DNA of 37,599 bases, from the NCBI RefSeq assembly GCF_000272005.1, contig NZ_AKKU01000014.1, positions 1 through 37,599 on the forward strand, read 5' to 3'. The notes beneath the pieces were generated by a model. The model was given only the letters and a program-made list of their open reading frames with translations, made no database searches and had not been told where the DNA came from. This document shows positions 8,088 through 17,224 of this stretch, in pieces; the first letter of the stretch is position 1, and every line of letters begins with the position of its first letter. A program made the translations under genes and the position numbers. Origin of the DNA: Alishewanella agri BL06. Lineage in GTDB: Bacteria > Pseudomonadota > Gammaproteobacteria > Enterobacterales > Alteromonadaceae.

Positions 8088-10534
8088 AACTGCATCGCTT
8101 TTTTAGTTTTGGTGGTCGGCAGCGCCGTCGCCGGATCGTCCGGCCAATAGTGTTTAGGGTAACGCCCTTTCATTTCTTTTTTTACCTCTGGCCAGGCTTG
8201 TTGCCAGAAGCTCGCCAGATCGCGGGTAATTTGCAGCGGCTGCCGCCCCGGTGACAGCAACGTCAGCGTCAGGGCCAGTTGCCCGGCCAGCACCGTCGGC
8301 GAAACGAGTTGACCATACATTTCCTGAACCCTGACTGAAAAACCCGGTCCACCCGGCAGGGTGTAATCAATACTGACTCTGGAGCCAGCCGGGGTTTGCC
8401 AGTGTTCCGGTAACCACTCGTTCAGTTGCTGTTGCTGCCGGTAACTCAGCTGCTGCCACAGTAAATTGTATAACGGCAGTTGTTGTAGCTCCGTCAGCTT
8501 ATTCAGCTCGCCAAGGTAGGGGCCCAGCCAGACGGATAAGGTCGTTAATAAGGCTGTATCGCTCAGATCCGGTAAGCTGCTGTCCATAGTGCGCGCCAGC
8601 GCCAGCCGCTGCTGCAGTTGCCGGCAATGGTCGTTAAACGGCAATAATTGCAAACCCTTACGCTGAAGATAGTCCAGCCAGGCTTGCTGCCGGCTCTCAC
8701 GATCAAGCTGTAATTTTGCAGGCTTACGCTGCAATACTAATTGCCCGAAGCGCAGTTGCTGTTCGCTAAAAAACGCCTGCTTCTGCTCATCCCAACCACT
8801 GTAACTTTGCCAGCTTAACTCAGGCCAGTCCGCCAGTACTTCGTCCAGCGTAATCGCCACCGCCTGACTAATGCGGTTTTGCTGCTGATAGTCGCGGCTG
8901 CTGCTCACAACCAACAAGGCTTGCCCCGCCAAGGGATCATCCGGCGCCAATACCGCGCCACAGCCATTGGCCAGTAAATAGCCCTGACCACGGCGCTGCG
9001 CCAGCCGATCCGGGAAGGCGCGTAGCAATAAGGTTGGCAGCAATTGCAGTGGTAAAGTATTCAGCTTGCTCACCCCGAGCTTGCGGGCAAACTGCTCGGC
9101 CTGCGGGTATAAGCTGGCAAAAGGTGGCCGCCGCTGCTGGAGCAGTGCGAGTTGTTGATACAGGTCCTGCGTAGCGGGCCGGCTCTCTTCCAGCAAGGCG
9201 GCTAACAGGGCGGCCAGCCAACCGGCACCGGCGGTGCTTTTTTCCAGCTGCCTGGCATGCTGTAACATACTGGCCAGCCGGATGTCGGTACCAAACTGAT
9301 ACAGTTCACGACCATAGCGGGTGAGCTGCCCTTTGGCATCCAGCACCTGCAGTTGCTGCAATAAGGCCGTCGCCGCGGCCAGATTACCGCTGGCCGGGGC
9401 CGTTAACCAGTTTAACGCCTCTGGCTGACAACCCCAGACGGCCAGCTCCAGCCGCAGCTGGGTTAATTCCGCCAGTTCAATCTCCGGCGGCTCGAAAGCC
9501 GGGCGGCGTTGCCATTGCTCCGGCGTATCCAGCCGGTAGCAAATGCCCGGCGCCAAACGACCAGCGCGACCGGCGCGCTGCACCGCGGCAGCCTGGCTAA
9601 TGGCAACGGTTTCCAGTTTGGTCAGGCCATTACGCGCCTGATAGCTGGCCCGGCGCGCCTGGCCACTGTCTACCACCACGGTAATGCCTTCAATGGTTAA
9701 GCTGGTTTCGGCCAGATTAGTCGCCAGCACAATTTTATGCTGGCCGGCCGGTGGCGCGGCAATAGCGGCTTGTTGCTGCGCCAGGCTGAGGCTACCGATT
9801 AGGGGCCAGACTTGCAGCTCTGGCGGCAAGCCCTGGCTCTGTAACCAAGTGGCGGCCTGCTGAATTTCGGCCTGACCGGGTAAAAATACCAGCAGATTAC
9901 CGCAGTGCTGGCGATAAGCCTGCAATGCCAGCTTAGCGGCCTGTAGTGCCAGCGGCTCTTTCGACACCGGCGTCGGCGGCTGATAGCGAATCTCAACCGG
10001 GTAGCTGCGACCGTCGCTTTGCAGCAACGGCGCCTGCAAATACTGCTGCAATGCCTGACAATCCAGCGTCGCCGACATCACCAGCAGCTTTAACTGTTCA
10101 TTCAGTTGCTGCACCTCTAACGCCAGCGCCAATCCCAGATCGGCATGCAGCGAACGTTCGTGAAATTCGTCGAATATTAATAAATCCACCGTAGATAACA
10201 GCGGATCTTGCTGAATTTTGCGGGTTAAAATGCCCTCAGTCACAATCAATAGCCGGGTATCCGCACTAAATTGACTGTCCTGGCGGATTTGATAGCCCAC
10301 CGTTTTACCGACCGGCTCACCCAATTGCTGTGCCAGATAGGCAGCAATGCTGCGTGCCGCCAGGCGGCGCGGCTCCAGCAACAGGATATTTTTACCGGCA
10401 AACTGGGGCTGCTGTAACAGATACAGCGGCAAATACGTCGATTTACCGGCACCCGGTGGCGCCGACAGGATCACGCGGTTTTGCTGTGCCAGGATCTGGC
10501 ACAGCTTAGGCAGGATCTCTACAACAGGTAACAA
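8084..10534 (-). CDS. hrpB: ATP-dependent RNA helicase-like protein HrpB
   Basis: HrpB is a DEAH-box-type superfamily 2 helicase. Visible motifs are Walker A GAGKST (28-33), DEFH (123-126, the HrpB form of DEAH), SAT (155-157), LATNLAETSLTI and QRAGRAGR (320-327). At 816 aa it matches the family, and the C-terminal half is the HrpB-specific region. Its cellular role is poorly understood even in E. coli. The start is probably TTG at 10534: an in-frame stop lies four codons further upstream, and the first residues (LPVVEILPKL) match the E. coli N-terminus. The ribosome site is weak. It overlaps mrcB by 4 nt. Confidence 0.95.
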   Translation of the reverse strand: MLPVVEILPKLCQILAQQNRVILSAPPGAGKSTYLPLYLLQQPQFAGKNILLLEPRRLAARSIAAYLAQQLGEPVGKTVGYQIRQDSQFSADTRLLIVTEGILTRKIQQDPLLSTVDLLIFDEFHERSLHADLGLALALEVQQLNEQLKLLVMSATLDCQALQQYLQAPLLQSDGRSYPVEIRYQPPTPVSKEPLALQAAKLALQAYRQHCGNLLVFLPGQAEIQQAATWLQSQGLPPELQVWPLIGSLSLAQQQAAIAAPPAGQHKIVLATNLAETSLTIEGITVVVDSGQARRASYQARNGLTKLETVAISQAAAVQRAGRAGRLAPGICYRLDTPEQWQRRPAFEPPEIELAELTQLRLELAVWGCQPEALNWLTAPASGNLAAATALLQQLQVLDAKGQLTRYGRELYQFGTDIRLASMLQHARQLEKSTAGAGWLAALLAALLEESRPATQDLYQQLALLQQRRPPFASLYPQAEQFARKLGVSKLNTLPLQLLPTLLLRAFPDRLAQRRGQGYLLANGCGAVLAPDDPLAGQALLVVSSSRDYQQQNRISQAVAITLDEVLADWPELSWQSYSGWDEQKQAFFSEQQLRFGQLVLQRKPAKLQLDRESRQQAWLDYLQRKGLQLLPFNDHCRQLQQRLALARTMDSSLPDLSDTALLTTLSVWLGPYLGELNKLTELQQLPLYNLLWQQLSYRQQQQLNEWLPEHWQTPAGSRVSIDYTLPGGPGFSVRVQEMYGQLVSPTVLAGQLALTLTLLSPGRQPLQITRDLASFWQQAWPEVKKEMKGRYPKHYWPDDPATALPTTKTKKAMQL

Positions 10535-10585
10535 GCTAGAGCTCTCTCAGACAGCGGCAGCACACTAAGCGATAGCCGCCGCCAC

Positions 10586-11890
10586 TCAGGCTGACAATTC
10601 CGCTAACAGGGTAGCGGCAATAGTACGAATGCCCTGACCGGTGGCACCGGCCGCCCAATAGGCATTGGCGCTGCCATTAAAGGCGGCAGCTAAATCAAAG
10701 TGCAACCAGCCCTGACCGTCATTCGGTACAAAGCGACTTAAAAAGCCGGCAGCATTGCTGGCGCCACCGGCACCGCCACCTTTGACCGGCCGGCTGTTGG
10801 CCGTATCGGCATAAGGTGACGGGCATTGCTGCTGATGCCATTTTGCCAGCGGTAACTGCCAGGTCAGTTCCTGTTGTTCCGCCGCATACGCCAGCGCCCG
10901 CTGTGCCAGTACCTGATCTAAGGCAAACAAGGCATTATATTCGGTGCCCACCGCCGTTTGCGCGGCGCCGGTCAGGGTTGCAGCATCAATAATCAGCCCG
11001 GCACCACTGTCGCCCGCCAATTGCAGACCATCCGCCAGTACCAGCCGGCCTTCGGCATCGGTATTCACAATTTCTACTGTGGTACCATTTTTATAGGTGA
11101 TAATATCGCCAAGTTTATAAGCATGACCGCTGATCAGGTTTTCGGCGCAGCATAAGATCAGTTTGACCCGCTGCGTCAGACCACCGAGGATCGCCAGCGC
11201 CAGCGCTGCTGTGACTGTCGCGGCACCACCCATATCACATTTCATCGTCAGCATGCCTTCAGTCGCTTTAATCGAATAACCGCCACTGTCAAAGGTAATG
11301 CCTTTACCGACCAAAGCCGCTGCAACAGGCGCATCCGGGTTGCCGGTCGGGTTAAAGTCCAGCTCCAGCAGTGCCGGTGCGCGATCGCTGCCACGACCAA
11401 CCTGATAAATGCCATGCCAGCCCGCCTGTTGCAGTTGTTCACCGAGCAGGATCTGCTGCGACACCTTGCCGTCACCGGCCACCTCTTGAATAAAGGCTGC
11501 CGCATGCTGACACAGCAACTCAGGAGATAATTGCTCCGGCGTCTGGTTAATCAGGCCACGGGCAAAGCTGTAACAACGTACCAGCTGCTGCAGACGGGTA
11601 ACGGTTGCGGCATCGCCGGTAAAATTGACACCGCTAAAGCGTTTGGCATTAATAAAGCCCTGATAAAAGGCCCACTGCGCTTCCAGCGACCAGTCACCCG
11701 CTAACTGCACTTCGGTCAGACCAAGGTTATCCAGCTGCCGGGCAGCTTTTTGAATACTACGCAGCTCATCACCGGCTTTAACATGAATTTGATAGCCCTG
11801 GCTGCTTGGGGTCAGGCTGGCTTTACCAAAGGCAGCAGCGGCTGGCTGCTGAGTCAGTGAAATATGTAACAGATTAGTGGTCGATTCCAT
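10586..11890 (-). CDS. pepB: M17 leucyl-type aminopeptidase, PepB-like
   Basis: This is a cytosolic two-metal aminopeptidase that removes N-terminal residues from peptides. The family signature NTDAEGRL is at 277-284, with D278, E280 and R282. Other metal and catalytic residues are K196, D201 (GITFDSGGYSIK), K208 and D219 (MKCDMGGAA). At 434 aa with a short, divergent N-terminal domain, it fits PepB (about 427 aa) better than PepA (about 500). The ATG has a GGAG ribosome site (ACGGAGTAAAAG). A TACAAT hexamer (plus-strand 11945-11950) may be its -10. It is transcribed divergently from dksA. Confidence 0.88.
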   Translation of the reverse strand: MESTTNLLHISLTQQPAAAAFGKASLTPSSQGYQIHVKAGDELRSIQKAARQLDNLGLTEVQLAGDWSLEAQWAFYQGFINAKRFSGVNFTGDAATVTRLQQLVRCYSFARGLINQTPEQLSPELLCQHAAAFIQEVAGDGKVSQQILLGEQLQQAGWHGIYQVGRGSDRAPALLELDFNPTGNPDAPVAAALVGKGITFDSGGYSIKATEGMLTMKCDMGGAATVTAALALAILGGLTQRVKLILCCAENLISGHAYKLGDIITYKNGTTVEIVNTDAEGRLVLADGLQLAGDSGAGLIIDAATLTGAAQTAVGTEYNALFALDQVLAQRALAYAAEQQELTWQLPLAKWHQQQCPSPYADTANSRPVKGGGAGGASNAAGFLSRFVPNDGQGWLHFDLAAAFNGSANAYWAAGATGQGIRTIAATLLAELSA

Positions 11891-11975
11891 CTTTTACTCC
11901 GTTTATAGGGGGCTGTCGGCTTCTTAGCAAGGCTGATGCTAAACATTGTAACACAGAGCGGCTGCTGAAAATAAA

Positions 11976-12004
11976 GTGACGAATGGCTGCTCAGTCTGTA
12001 TACT
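11976..12004 (+). promoter_or_regulatory. Probable dksA promoter
   Basis: GTGACG (11976-11981) and TATACT (11999-12004) are spaced by 17 nt and match consensus 4/6 and 5/6. The predicted leader of about 90 nt contains a perfect 7-bp inverted repeat (12030-12036 with 12046-12052), which could be structural or an operator. Confidence 0.4.
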
Positions 12005-12099
12005 TCCGCGGTTTTTCAATAGTGATTGCGATAGCATTAATATTCTGCTATCTATAGCCGCCATCTTTTTTGCTTGGCGGTATTGTACAGGAGAGAATC

Positions 12100-12549
12100 A
12101 TGCCAGAGGGCAATAACAACAAAACCCTGGGGCTGCTGGCGCTGGCCGGTGTTGAGCCATATCAGGAGGCGGTCGGGGAAGAGTACATGAACCCGAAGCA
12201 GCTGGAGCATTTCCGCAAAATTCTCGATGCCTGGCGCCAACAGTTACGGGAAGAAGTTGACCGTACCAAGAACCATATGGCTGACGAAGCCGCTAACTTC
12301 CCGGATCCGGTAGACCGTGCCGCCCAGGAAGAAGAATTCAGCTTAGAACTGCGCGCACGGGATCGTGAGCGTAAACTGCTGAAAAAGATTGAAAAAACGC
12401 TGCAAAAAATTGAGAACGACGATTTCGGTTACTGTGATACCTGCGGCATTGAAATCGGTATCAAGCGCTTAGAAGCGCGGCCAACTGCCGATCAGTGTAT
12501 CGACTGTAAAACCCTGGCCGAAATCAAAGAGAAGCAGTTAGGCGGCTAA
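12100..12549 (+). CDS. dksA: RNA polymerase-binding transcription factor DksA
   Basis: DksA enters the secondary channel of RNA polymerase and, with ppGpp, controls rRNA and amino-acid promoters. The protein is 149 aa from the ATG at 12100, which has a CAGGAGAG ribosome site; the frame is open further upstream but that part is not needed. The coiled-coil tip carries the essential aspartates in FPDPVDRA (D69, D72). The C4 zinc finger is intact (C112, C115, C133, C136). gluQ follows 11 nt downstream, the same pairing as in E. coli. Confidence 0.98.
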   Translation: MPEGNNNKTLGLLALAGVEPYQEAVGEEYMNPKQLEHFRKILDAWRQQLREEVDRTKNHMADEAANFPDPVDRAAQEEEFSLELRARDRERKLLKKIEKTLQKIENDDFGYCDTCGIEIGIKRLEARPTADQCIDCKTLAEIKEKQLGG

Positions 12550-12560
12550 GGTCTTATCCC

Positions 12561-13469
12561 TTGGCAAACGCCCGCACTTCCCCCCAAAACACGGCCGGCT
12601 ATACCGGCCGTTTTGCTCCCTCCCCTTCTGGTCCACTGCACTTTGGCTCCTTAATTGCTGCCCTGGGTAGTTATCTGCAGGCAAAAAGTCAGGCTGGCCG
12701 CTGGCTGGTACGCATCGAAGATATCGATACCCCGCGCACCCAGCCCGGTGCCGACAGCGCCATTTTAACGGCACTGGAAAGCTTTGGTCTGCAGTGGGAT
12801 GGCGAGATTTGGTATCAAAGCCAGCGGCTGGAACGTTACCAGTACATTTTTCAACAGCTACGCCAGCAAGGGCTGATCTATGGTTGTCAGTGCAGCCGTA
12901 AACAAATTAACGATGGCGGTGGAATTTATCCCGGTACTTGTCAGCAGCTCGGACTGTCTGCTGAGCCGTTAGCCTGGCGACTCTGCAGCCCGGCGGCAAC
13001 CGGCTTTACCGATCTGGTCTTCGGCCCGCAGCAGATCGACACTGCCCTGGCCGCCGAGCACTATGTGGTAAAACGTCGTGATGGCCTGTTTAGCTACCAG
13101 TTGGTGGTGGTAGTGGATGATTGGGATCAGGGCATTACGCAAGTGATCCGTGGCGCCGATTTGCTGACGATGACCAGCCGGCAACAGCACTTATTTTGGT
13201 TATTGGGCGCAGCAGCGCCTGACTATGGCCATTTACCGCTGGCGGTAACGGCACCTGGCCAGAAGCTGAGTAAACAAAACCATGCCAGGCCGCTGCAAGC
13301 TTGGCCGCTGACGCAAAGTATGGCTGCGGCCTTAACGGTGCTTGGTCATCCGCCGCCGGCAGAGCTTGCCGGTGCCCCGGTGAGCGAGTTGTTAGCCTGG
13401 GCACTTGGCAACTGGCAATTACGTCAGGTACCGCAGCAGTTGGAAGTGCGCTGCCCTGACTTTGCCTGA
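12561..13469 (+). CDS. gluQ: Glutamyl-Q tRNA(Asp) synthetase
   Basis: GluQ attaches glutamate to the queuosine base in the anticodon of tRNA(Asp). It resembles the catalytic half of glutamyl-tRNA synthetase and lacks an anticodon-binding domain. Visible features are GRFAPSPSGPLHFGSL (17-32, HIGH-like), KLSKQN (235-240, KMSKS-like) and the zinc site C109, C111, Y123, C127. The start is TTG at 12561 with a plausible ribosome site (TAAGGT, 12547-12552) that overlaps the dksA stop codon. No ATG or GTG precedes the conserved N-terminus. It is probably co-transcribed with dksA. The C-terminal region is Ala/Leu/Gln-rich but the length (302 aa) is normal. Confidence 0.95.
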   Translation: MANARTSPQNTAGYTGRFAPSPSGPLHFGSLIAALGSYLQAKSQAGRWLVRIEDIDTPRTQPGADSAILTALESFGLQWDGEIWYQSQRLERYQYIFQQLRQQGLIYGCQCSRKQINDGGGIYPGTCQQLGLSAEPLAWRLCSPAATGFTDLVFGPQQIDTALAAEHYVVKRRDGLFSYQLVVVVDDWDQGITQVIRGADLLTMTSRQQHLFWLLGAAAPDYGHLPLAVTAPGQKLSKQNHARPLQAWPLTQSMAAALTVLGHPPPAELAGAPVSELLAWALGNWQLRQVPQQLEVRCPDFA

Positions 13470-13491
13470 TAAATTTGCCGCCGGCCTTACA

Positions 13492-13520
13492 TTCTCATTT
13501 TCCGGCAATTCGGGTATGAT
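13492..13520 (+). promoter_or_regulatory. Probable pcnB promoter
   Basis: TTCTCA (13492-13497) and TATGAT (13515-13520) lie 17 nt apart and match consensus 4/6 and 5/6. A start near 13527 gives a leader of about 43 nt that contains the AGGAG ribosome site of pcnB. Confidence 0.5.
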
Positions 13521-13557
13521 ACGCCGGTTTTTCGGCCAAAGTGCCGTATCGGTTTTT

Positions 13558-13572
13558 AGGAGACATATCATT
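13558..13572 (+). promoter_or_regulatory. pcnB ribosome binding site and AUU start codon
   Basis: A perfect AGGAG (13558-13562) is followed by a 7-nt spacer and ATT (13570-13572). The downstream reading I-I-S-R-V-L-D-F-C-R aligns residue for residue with the E. coli PcnB N-terminus (I-F-T-R-V-A-N-F-C-R), which is known to start at AUU. No ATG in frame lies at a suitable distance. The nearest conventional start, GTG at 13582, is 19 nt from the ribosome site. Confidence 0.75.
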
Positions 13573-15045
13573 ATTTCGCGAGTGCTTGATTTTTGCCGCC
13601 GTAAGCTGAGCAAAACTGCCACCCAACCGAGCAGTGGCAAGCCGGCTAAAGCTGCCAAAACCCCGGCGACTAAAGCTATCAGCGCCAACCCGGTGCCCTC
13701 TTCAGTTTTGCCGCCATTGCAGGTGATTAGCCGTGATCGGCATGCCATTTCGCGCAAAGATATCAGCCCGAATGCGTTGAAAGTGTTGTACCGGCTCAAA
13801 GATGCGGGCTACGACGCCTATCTGGTCGGTGGCTGTATCCGTGATTTATTGCTTGGCTTACAGCCAAAAGATTTCGATGTGGTCACCAATGCCAAGCCGG
13901 AAGAAATTAAGCAGGTGTTCCGCAACTGCCGGCTGATTGGCCGCCGTTTTCGCTTAGCACACGTGGTCTTTGGCCGCGAAGTGATTGAAGTCGCCACCTT
14001 CCGTGGCCATCACAGTGGTGCTGACGACGAGGAAGATAGCAGCAAGATCGCCAGCCTCAGCGATCACGGTCAGATCCTGCGCGATAATGTGTACGGTACC
14101 ATTGAAGAAGATGCCGAGCGGCGCGACTTTAGCGTCAATGCGCTGTACTACTCGATTAAAGACTTTGCTATCTATGATTTTGCCAACGGCATGCAAAGCA
14201 TCGCCGAGCGGCGCATTGAACTGATTGGCGATCCGGAAACCCGCTATCGTGAAGATCCGGTGCGGATGCTGCGCGCCATCCGCTTTGCCACTAAATTAAA
14301 TATGCAAATCGCACCGGATACGGCGCGCGATATCCCTGAGCTGGCGGTATTGCTAAAGAATATCCCGGCGCCACGGCTGTTTGATGAACTGGTTAAGATG
14401 TGGCTGGCCGGCAAAGGCTTCGATAACTTTATGCTGATGCGTGAGCTGAAAGTCTTTAAGGTATTACTGCCGCAGCTGGAAAAACTGTTAAAGCAGGAAC
14501 CGGAAGGTAAAGCCTTTCAACTGGTCACCCGTGCTTTGCAAGATACCGATCAGCGGGTCGCGCAGGACAAACCGGTGACGCCGGCCTTTGTGTTTGCCGC
14601 CATGCTTTGGTACCCGGTAGAAGTGCGGGCCCAGACACTGCTGATTGAGAGTGGCCTGAATGAAAATGACGCCCTCAGCATCGCGATGACCGAAGTGCTG
14701 GATGACGTGCAGCGTAGTATTGCCATTCCGAAACGCTTTAGTCTGGCAATGCGCGATATCTGGATCTTACAAAGCCGGCTGCCCAAACGCGCTGGTCGTC
14801 GCGCCTTTAAGCTGATGGAACAAAATAAATTCCGCGGCGCTTTTGACTTTTTGCAACTAAGAGCCGCAGCCGAGGGCGGTGAACTGACTGCACTGGCAAA
14901 CTGGTGGCAGAGTTTTCAATTTACCGATGAAGCCGGCAAGCTGCAGCTGATTAATCAACTCGGCAAAGCCGGTGTCGAGCGGCCAAAACGCCGGCGTACC
15001 AAACGTAAAGCGCCAACTGACAATACTGATAATGCTGCCAGCTGA
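13570..15045 (+). CDS. pcnB: Poly(A) polymerase I
   Basis: PcnB adds 3' poly(A) tails that mark RNA for decay. From the AUU start the protein is 491 aa. A lysine- and alanine-rich linker (about 12-45) precedes the nucleotidyltransferase domain. The class II motifs are LVGGCIRDLLLG (about 85-96), where E. coli has GGGVRD, and the catalytic pair in KDFDVVTN (D101, D103). The segments RRDFSVNALYYS and GDPETRYREDPVRMLRA are typical of bacterial poly(A) polymerase and separate it from CCA-adding enzymes. The tail is very basic (RPKRRRTKRK), suited to RNA binding. The 3' end overlaps folK by 14 nt. An unusual start codon is known to keep expression low in E. coli; the same is likely here. Confidence 0.96.
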   Translation: MISRVLDFCRRKLSKTATQPSSGKPAKAAKTPATKAISANPVPSSVLPPLQVISRDRHAISRKDISPNALKVLYRLKDAGYDAYLVGGCIRDLLLGLQPKDFDVVTNAKPEEIKQVFRNCRLIGRRFRLAHVVFGREVIEVATFRGHHSGADDEEDSSKIASLSDHGQILRDNVYGTIEEDAERRDFSVNALYYSIKDFAIYDFANGMQSIAERRIELIGDPETRYREDPVRMLRAIRFATKLNMQIAPDTARDIPELAVLLKNIPAPRLFDELVKMWLAGKGFDNFMLMRELKVFKVLLPQLEKLLKQEPEGKAFQLVTRALQDTDQRVAQDKPVTPAFVFAAMLWYPVEVRAQTLLIESGLNENDALSIAMTEVLDDVQRSIAIPKRFSLAMRDIWILQSRLPKRAGRRAFKLMEQNKFRGAFDFLQLRAAAEGGELTALANWWQSFQFTDEAGKLQLINQLGKAGVERPKRRRTKRKAPTDNTDNAAS

Positions 15046-15535
15046 ACGTTGTTATATTGGCCTGGGCGCCAATCTGGTTGAACCAGTGGCGCAGCTGCAA
15101 GCCGCAGTGACAGCCCTTGGACAACTGCCCGAAACCAGGCTGGTGCAGGTATCGCGCTTTTACAGCTCCAAACCGATGGGGCCACAGGATCAGCCGGATT
15201 ATGTTAATGCGGTCGCGGCGCTGGATACCCGTTTAACGCCGCTGGCGTTACTACACGCCTTACAGCAGATCGAACTTGCGCATGGCCGGCAACGCAAAGC
15301 CGAGCGTTGGGGCCCCCGCACCCTGGATCTGGATATCCTGTTATTTGGTACGCAACAAATCGACCATCCCGAGCTGACTGTGCCACACTATGGTATGCAG
15401 CTGCGGGAGTTTGTGTTGTATCCGCTGGCCGAGCTGGCACCGGATTTAATTTTACCTGATGGCGTAGCGTTACAGAGCCTGTTACAACAGGTGCCACTAA
15501 ATGGCCTGACGCCACTGCAACCTCCTTGCGACTGA
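15032..15535 (+). CDS. folK: 2-amino-4-hydroxy-6-hydroxymethyldihydropteridine pyrophosphokinase
   Basis: FolK transfers pyrophosphate from ATP to the hydroxymethyl-pterin in folate synthesis. The signature GPRTLDLDILLFG is intact, as are KAERWGPR and GPQDQPDYVNA. The chosen ATG at 15032 (MLPAERCYIGLGANL) aligns with the E. coli start and gives 167 aa; the frame is open further upstream but that part lies inside pcnB. It overlaps pcnB by 14 nt and has little ribosome site of its own, so translational coupling is likely. pcnB-folK-panB is the same order as in E. coli. Confidence 0.96.
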   Translation: MLPAERCYIGLGANLVEPVAQLQAAVTALGQLPETRLVQVSRFYSSKPMGPQDQPDYVNAVAALDTRLTPLALLHALQQIELAHGRQRKAERWGPRTLDLDILLFGTQQIDHPELTVPHYGMQLREFVLYPLAELAPDLILPDGVALQSLLQQVPLNGLTPLQPPCD

Positions 15536-15587
15536 CGCCGCTTTGTGCGAAGGTGCGCATCCGGACTCACTGTCGGAATAGATCAAA

Positions 15588-16382
15588 ATGCCGAAAATTA
15601 CCACTGCCGTACTGCAAAAAATGAAGCAACAAGGTGACAAGATCACCATGTTAACGGCTTATGATGCCAGCTTCGCCAAACTCTTTGCCGAACAAGGCGT
15701 CGACGTGCTGCTAATTGGCGACTCGCTGGGCATGGTACTGCAGGGCCATAGCGATACACTACCCGTTACCACCGCCGATATCGCTTATCACACCCGCGCG
15801 GTGCGCGCCGGTGCCCCCGATGCCTTTGTGATTGCCGATATGCCCTTTATGAGCTATGCCACGCCGGAGCAGGCGATGCAGAATGCGACGCCGCTGATGC
15901 AGGCCGGTGCCAATATGGTGAAATTAGAAGGCGGTGACTTTTTACTGCCCACCATCAAAGCCCTGACTGAGCGCGGTGTGCCGGTGTGTGGTCATTTAGG
16001 CTTAACGCCACAATCCGTCCACTTGTTTGGTGGCTTTAAAGTGCAGGGTAAAACCGCGGAAAAAGCCGATGCCATGGTCCGGCAAGCGCTGGCACTGCAG
16101 GAAGCCGGTGCGCAACTGCTGGTGATGGAATGTATTCCACAGCCGCTGGCCGAGCGCATTACCCAGGCGCTGACTATTCCGGTGATCGGTATTGGTGCCG
16201 GCAACGTCACCGATGGCCAGGTACTGGTGATGCATGATTTACTTGGCATCAGCAGTGGTTATATTCCGAAGTTTTCCAAAAATTATCTGGCGCAAACCGG
16301 TGACATCCGTAGCGCCATAACAACCTACGTCAGTGAAGTGAAAGCCGGCATTTTCCCGGCAAAAGAGCACAGTTTTCAATAA
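15588..16382 (+). CDS. panB: 3-methyl-2-oxobutanoate hydroxymethyltransferase
   Basis: PanB makes ketopantoate from alpha-ketoisovalerate and methylenetetrahydrofolate, the first step towards pantoate. At 264 aa it has the usual length. Metal ligands D45 ([10 protein letters not shown]) and D84 ([10 protein letters not shown]) and catalytic E181 (VMECIP) are at the same positions as in E. coli. The [11 protein letters not shown] motif is also present. The TAA stop shares one base with the panC ATG. With folK immediately upstream, a folate-synthesis gene sits beside a folate-using enzyme. Confidence 0.98.
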   Translation: MPKITTAVLQKMKQQGDKITMLTAYDASFAKLFAEQGVDVLLIGDSLGMVLQGHSDTLPVTTADIAYHTRAVRAGAPDAFVIADMPFMSYATPEQAMQNATPLMQAGANMVKLEGGDFLLPTIKALTERGVPVCGHLGLTPQSVHLFGGFKVQGKTAEKADAMVRQALALQEAGAQLLVMECIPQPLAERITQALTIPVIGIGAGNVTDGQVLVMHDLLGISSGYIPKFSKNYLAQTGDIRSAITTYVSEVKAGIFPAKEHSFQ

Positions 16383-17224
16383 TGCAGCACCTGGAATCGA
16401 TCTCCGCGCTACGGGCGCAAATCCGCGACTGGCGCTTAGCCGGTAAACGCATTGGCTTTGTGCCAACCATGGGCAATCTGCACGCCGGGCATTTCCGGCT
16501 GGTTGATATCGCCCGCCAACATGCCGATGTGGTGATTGCCAGCATCTTTGTTAATCCGATGCAATTTGGTCAGAACGAAGATCTGGATAAGTATCCGCGT
16601 ACACTGGCGGCAGATATGCAAGGCCTGACTGCACATGGCTGTGCCGCCTTGTTTACGCCCACGCCGGCCATCATGTATCCGCGCGGGCTGGACGTACAAA
16701 GCTTTGTCGAAGTACCGAAACTGGGCGATTTACACTGTGGTGCCAGCCGGGCCGGTCATTTCCGCGGTGTCAGCACCGTGGTGGCGAAACTGTTTAATCT
16801 GGTACAACCGGATGTCGCCTGTTTTGGTCAGAAAGACTACCAGCAACTGGCGATTATCCGCCAGATGGTGGCGGACCTGTCGTTTCCGATTGAGATTATC
16901 GGGGTGCCGACTGAGCGCGCCGCGGATGGTCTGGCACTCAGCTCGCGTAACGGTTATCTGACGGCGGAGGAGCGTGCCAAGGCACCGGCGTTATACCAGA
17001 TCCTGCAGCAACTAAAACAACAGATCCTGGCTGCTGCCGCCCCCTACCGCGAGCTGGAGCAAAACGCCAAAGCGGCGTTACAGGCGGCCGGTTTTATCCC
17101 GGATTATCTGAATATCAGCCATCGTCAGACCTTAGCCCTGGCCAATGACGCCAATGAGCCAAAAGTGATCCTGGCGGCAGCCAAACTGGGTAGCACCCGG
17201 CTGATCGATAATCTGGAAGTGTAA
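16382..17224 (+). CDS. panC: Pantothenate synthetase (pantoate-beta-alanine ligase)
   Basis: PanC joins pantoate and beta-alanine using ATP. The HIGH-type motif is [10 protein letters not shown] (28-37, H34 and H37); FGQKDYQQL and LSSRNGYL are also present. At 280 aa it is the expected size. It starts one base inside the panB stop and is followed with no gap by a DUF72 gene. The beta-alanine it needs would come from PanP, encoded about 6 kb away on the other strand, because no panD follows. Confidence 0.98.
   Translation: MQHLESISALRAQIRDWRLAGKRIGFVPTMGNLHAGHFRLVDIARQHADVVIASIFVNPMQFGQNEDLDKYPRTLAADMQGLTAHGCAALFTPTPAIMYPRGLDVQSFVEVPKLGDLHCGASRAGHFRGVSTVVAKLFNLVQPDVACFGQKDYQQLAIIRQMVADLSFPIEIIGVPTERAADGLALSSRNGYLTAEERAKAPALYQILQQLKQQILAAAAPYRELEQNAKAALQAAGFIPDYLNISHRQTLALANDANEPKVILAAAKLGSTRLIDNLEV

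Noticed and set aside
13518..13550. Hairpin (GATAC...GTATC with inner GCCG/CGGC) upstream of pcnB
   Set aside because: The left arm lies inside the predicted -10 and upstream of the likely transcription start, so the full hairpin would not be in the RNA.
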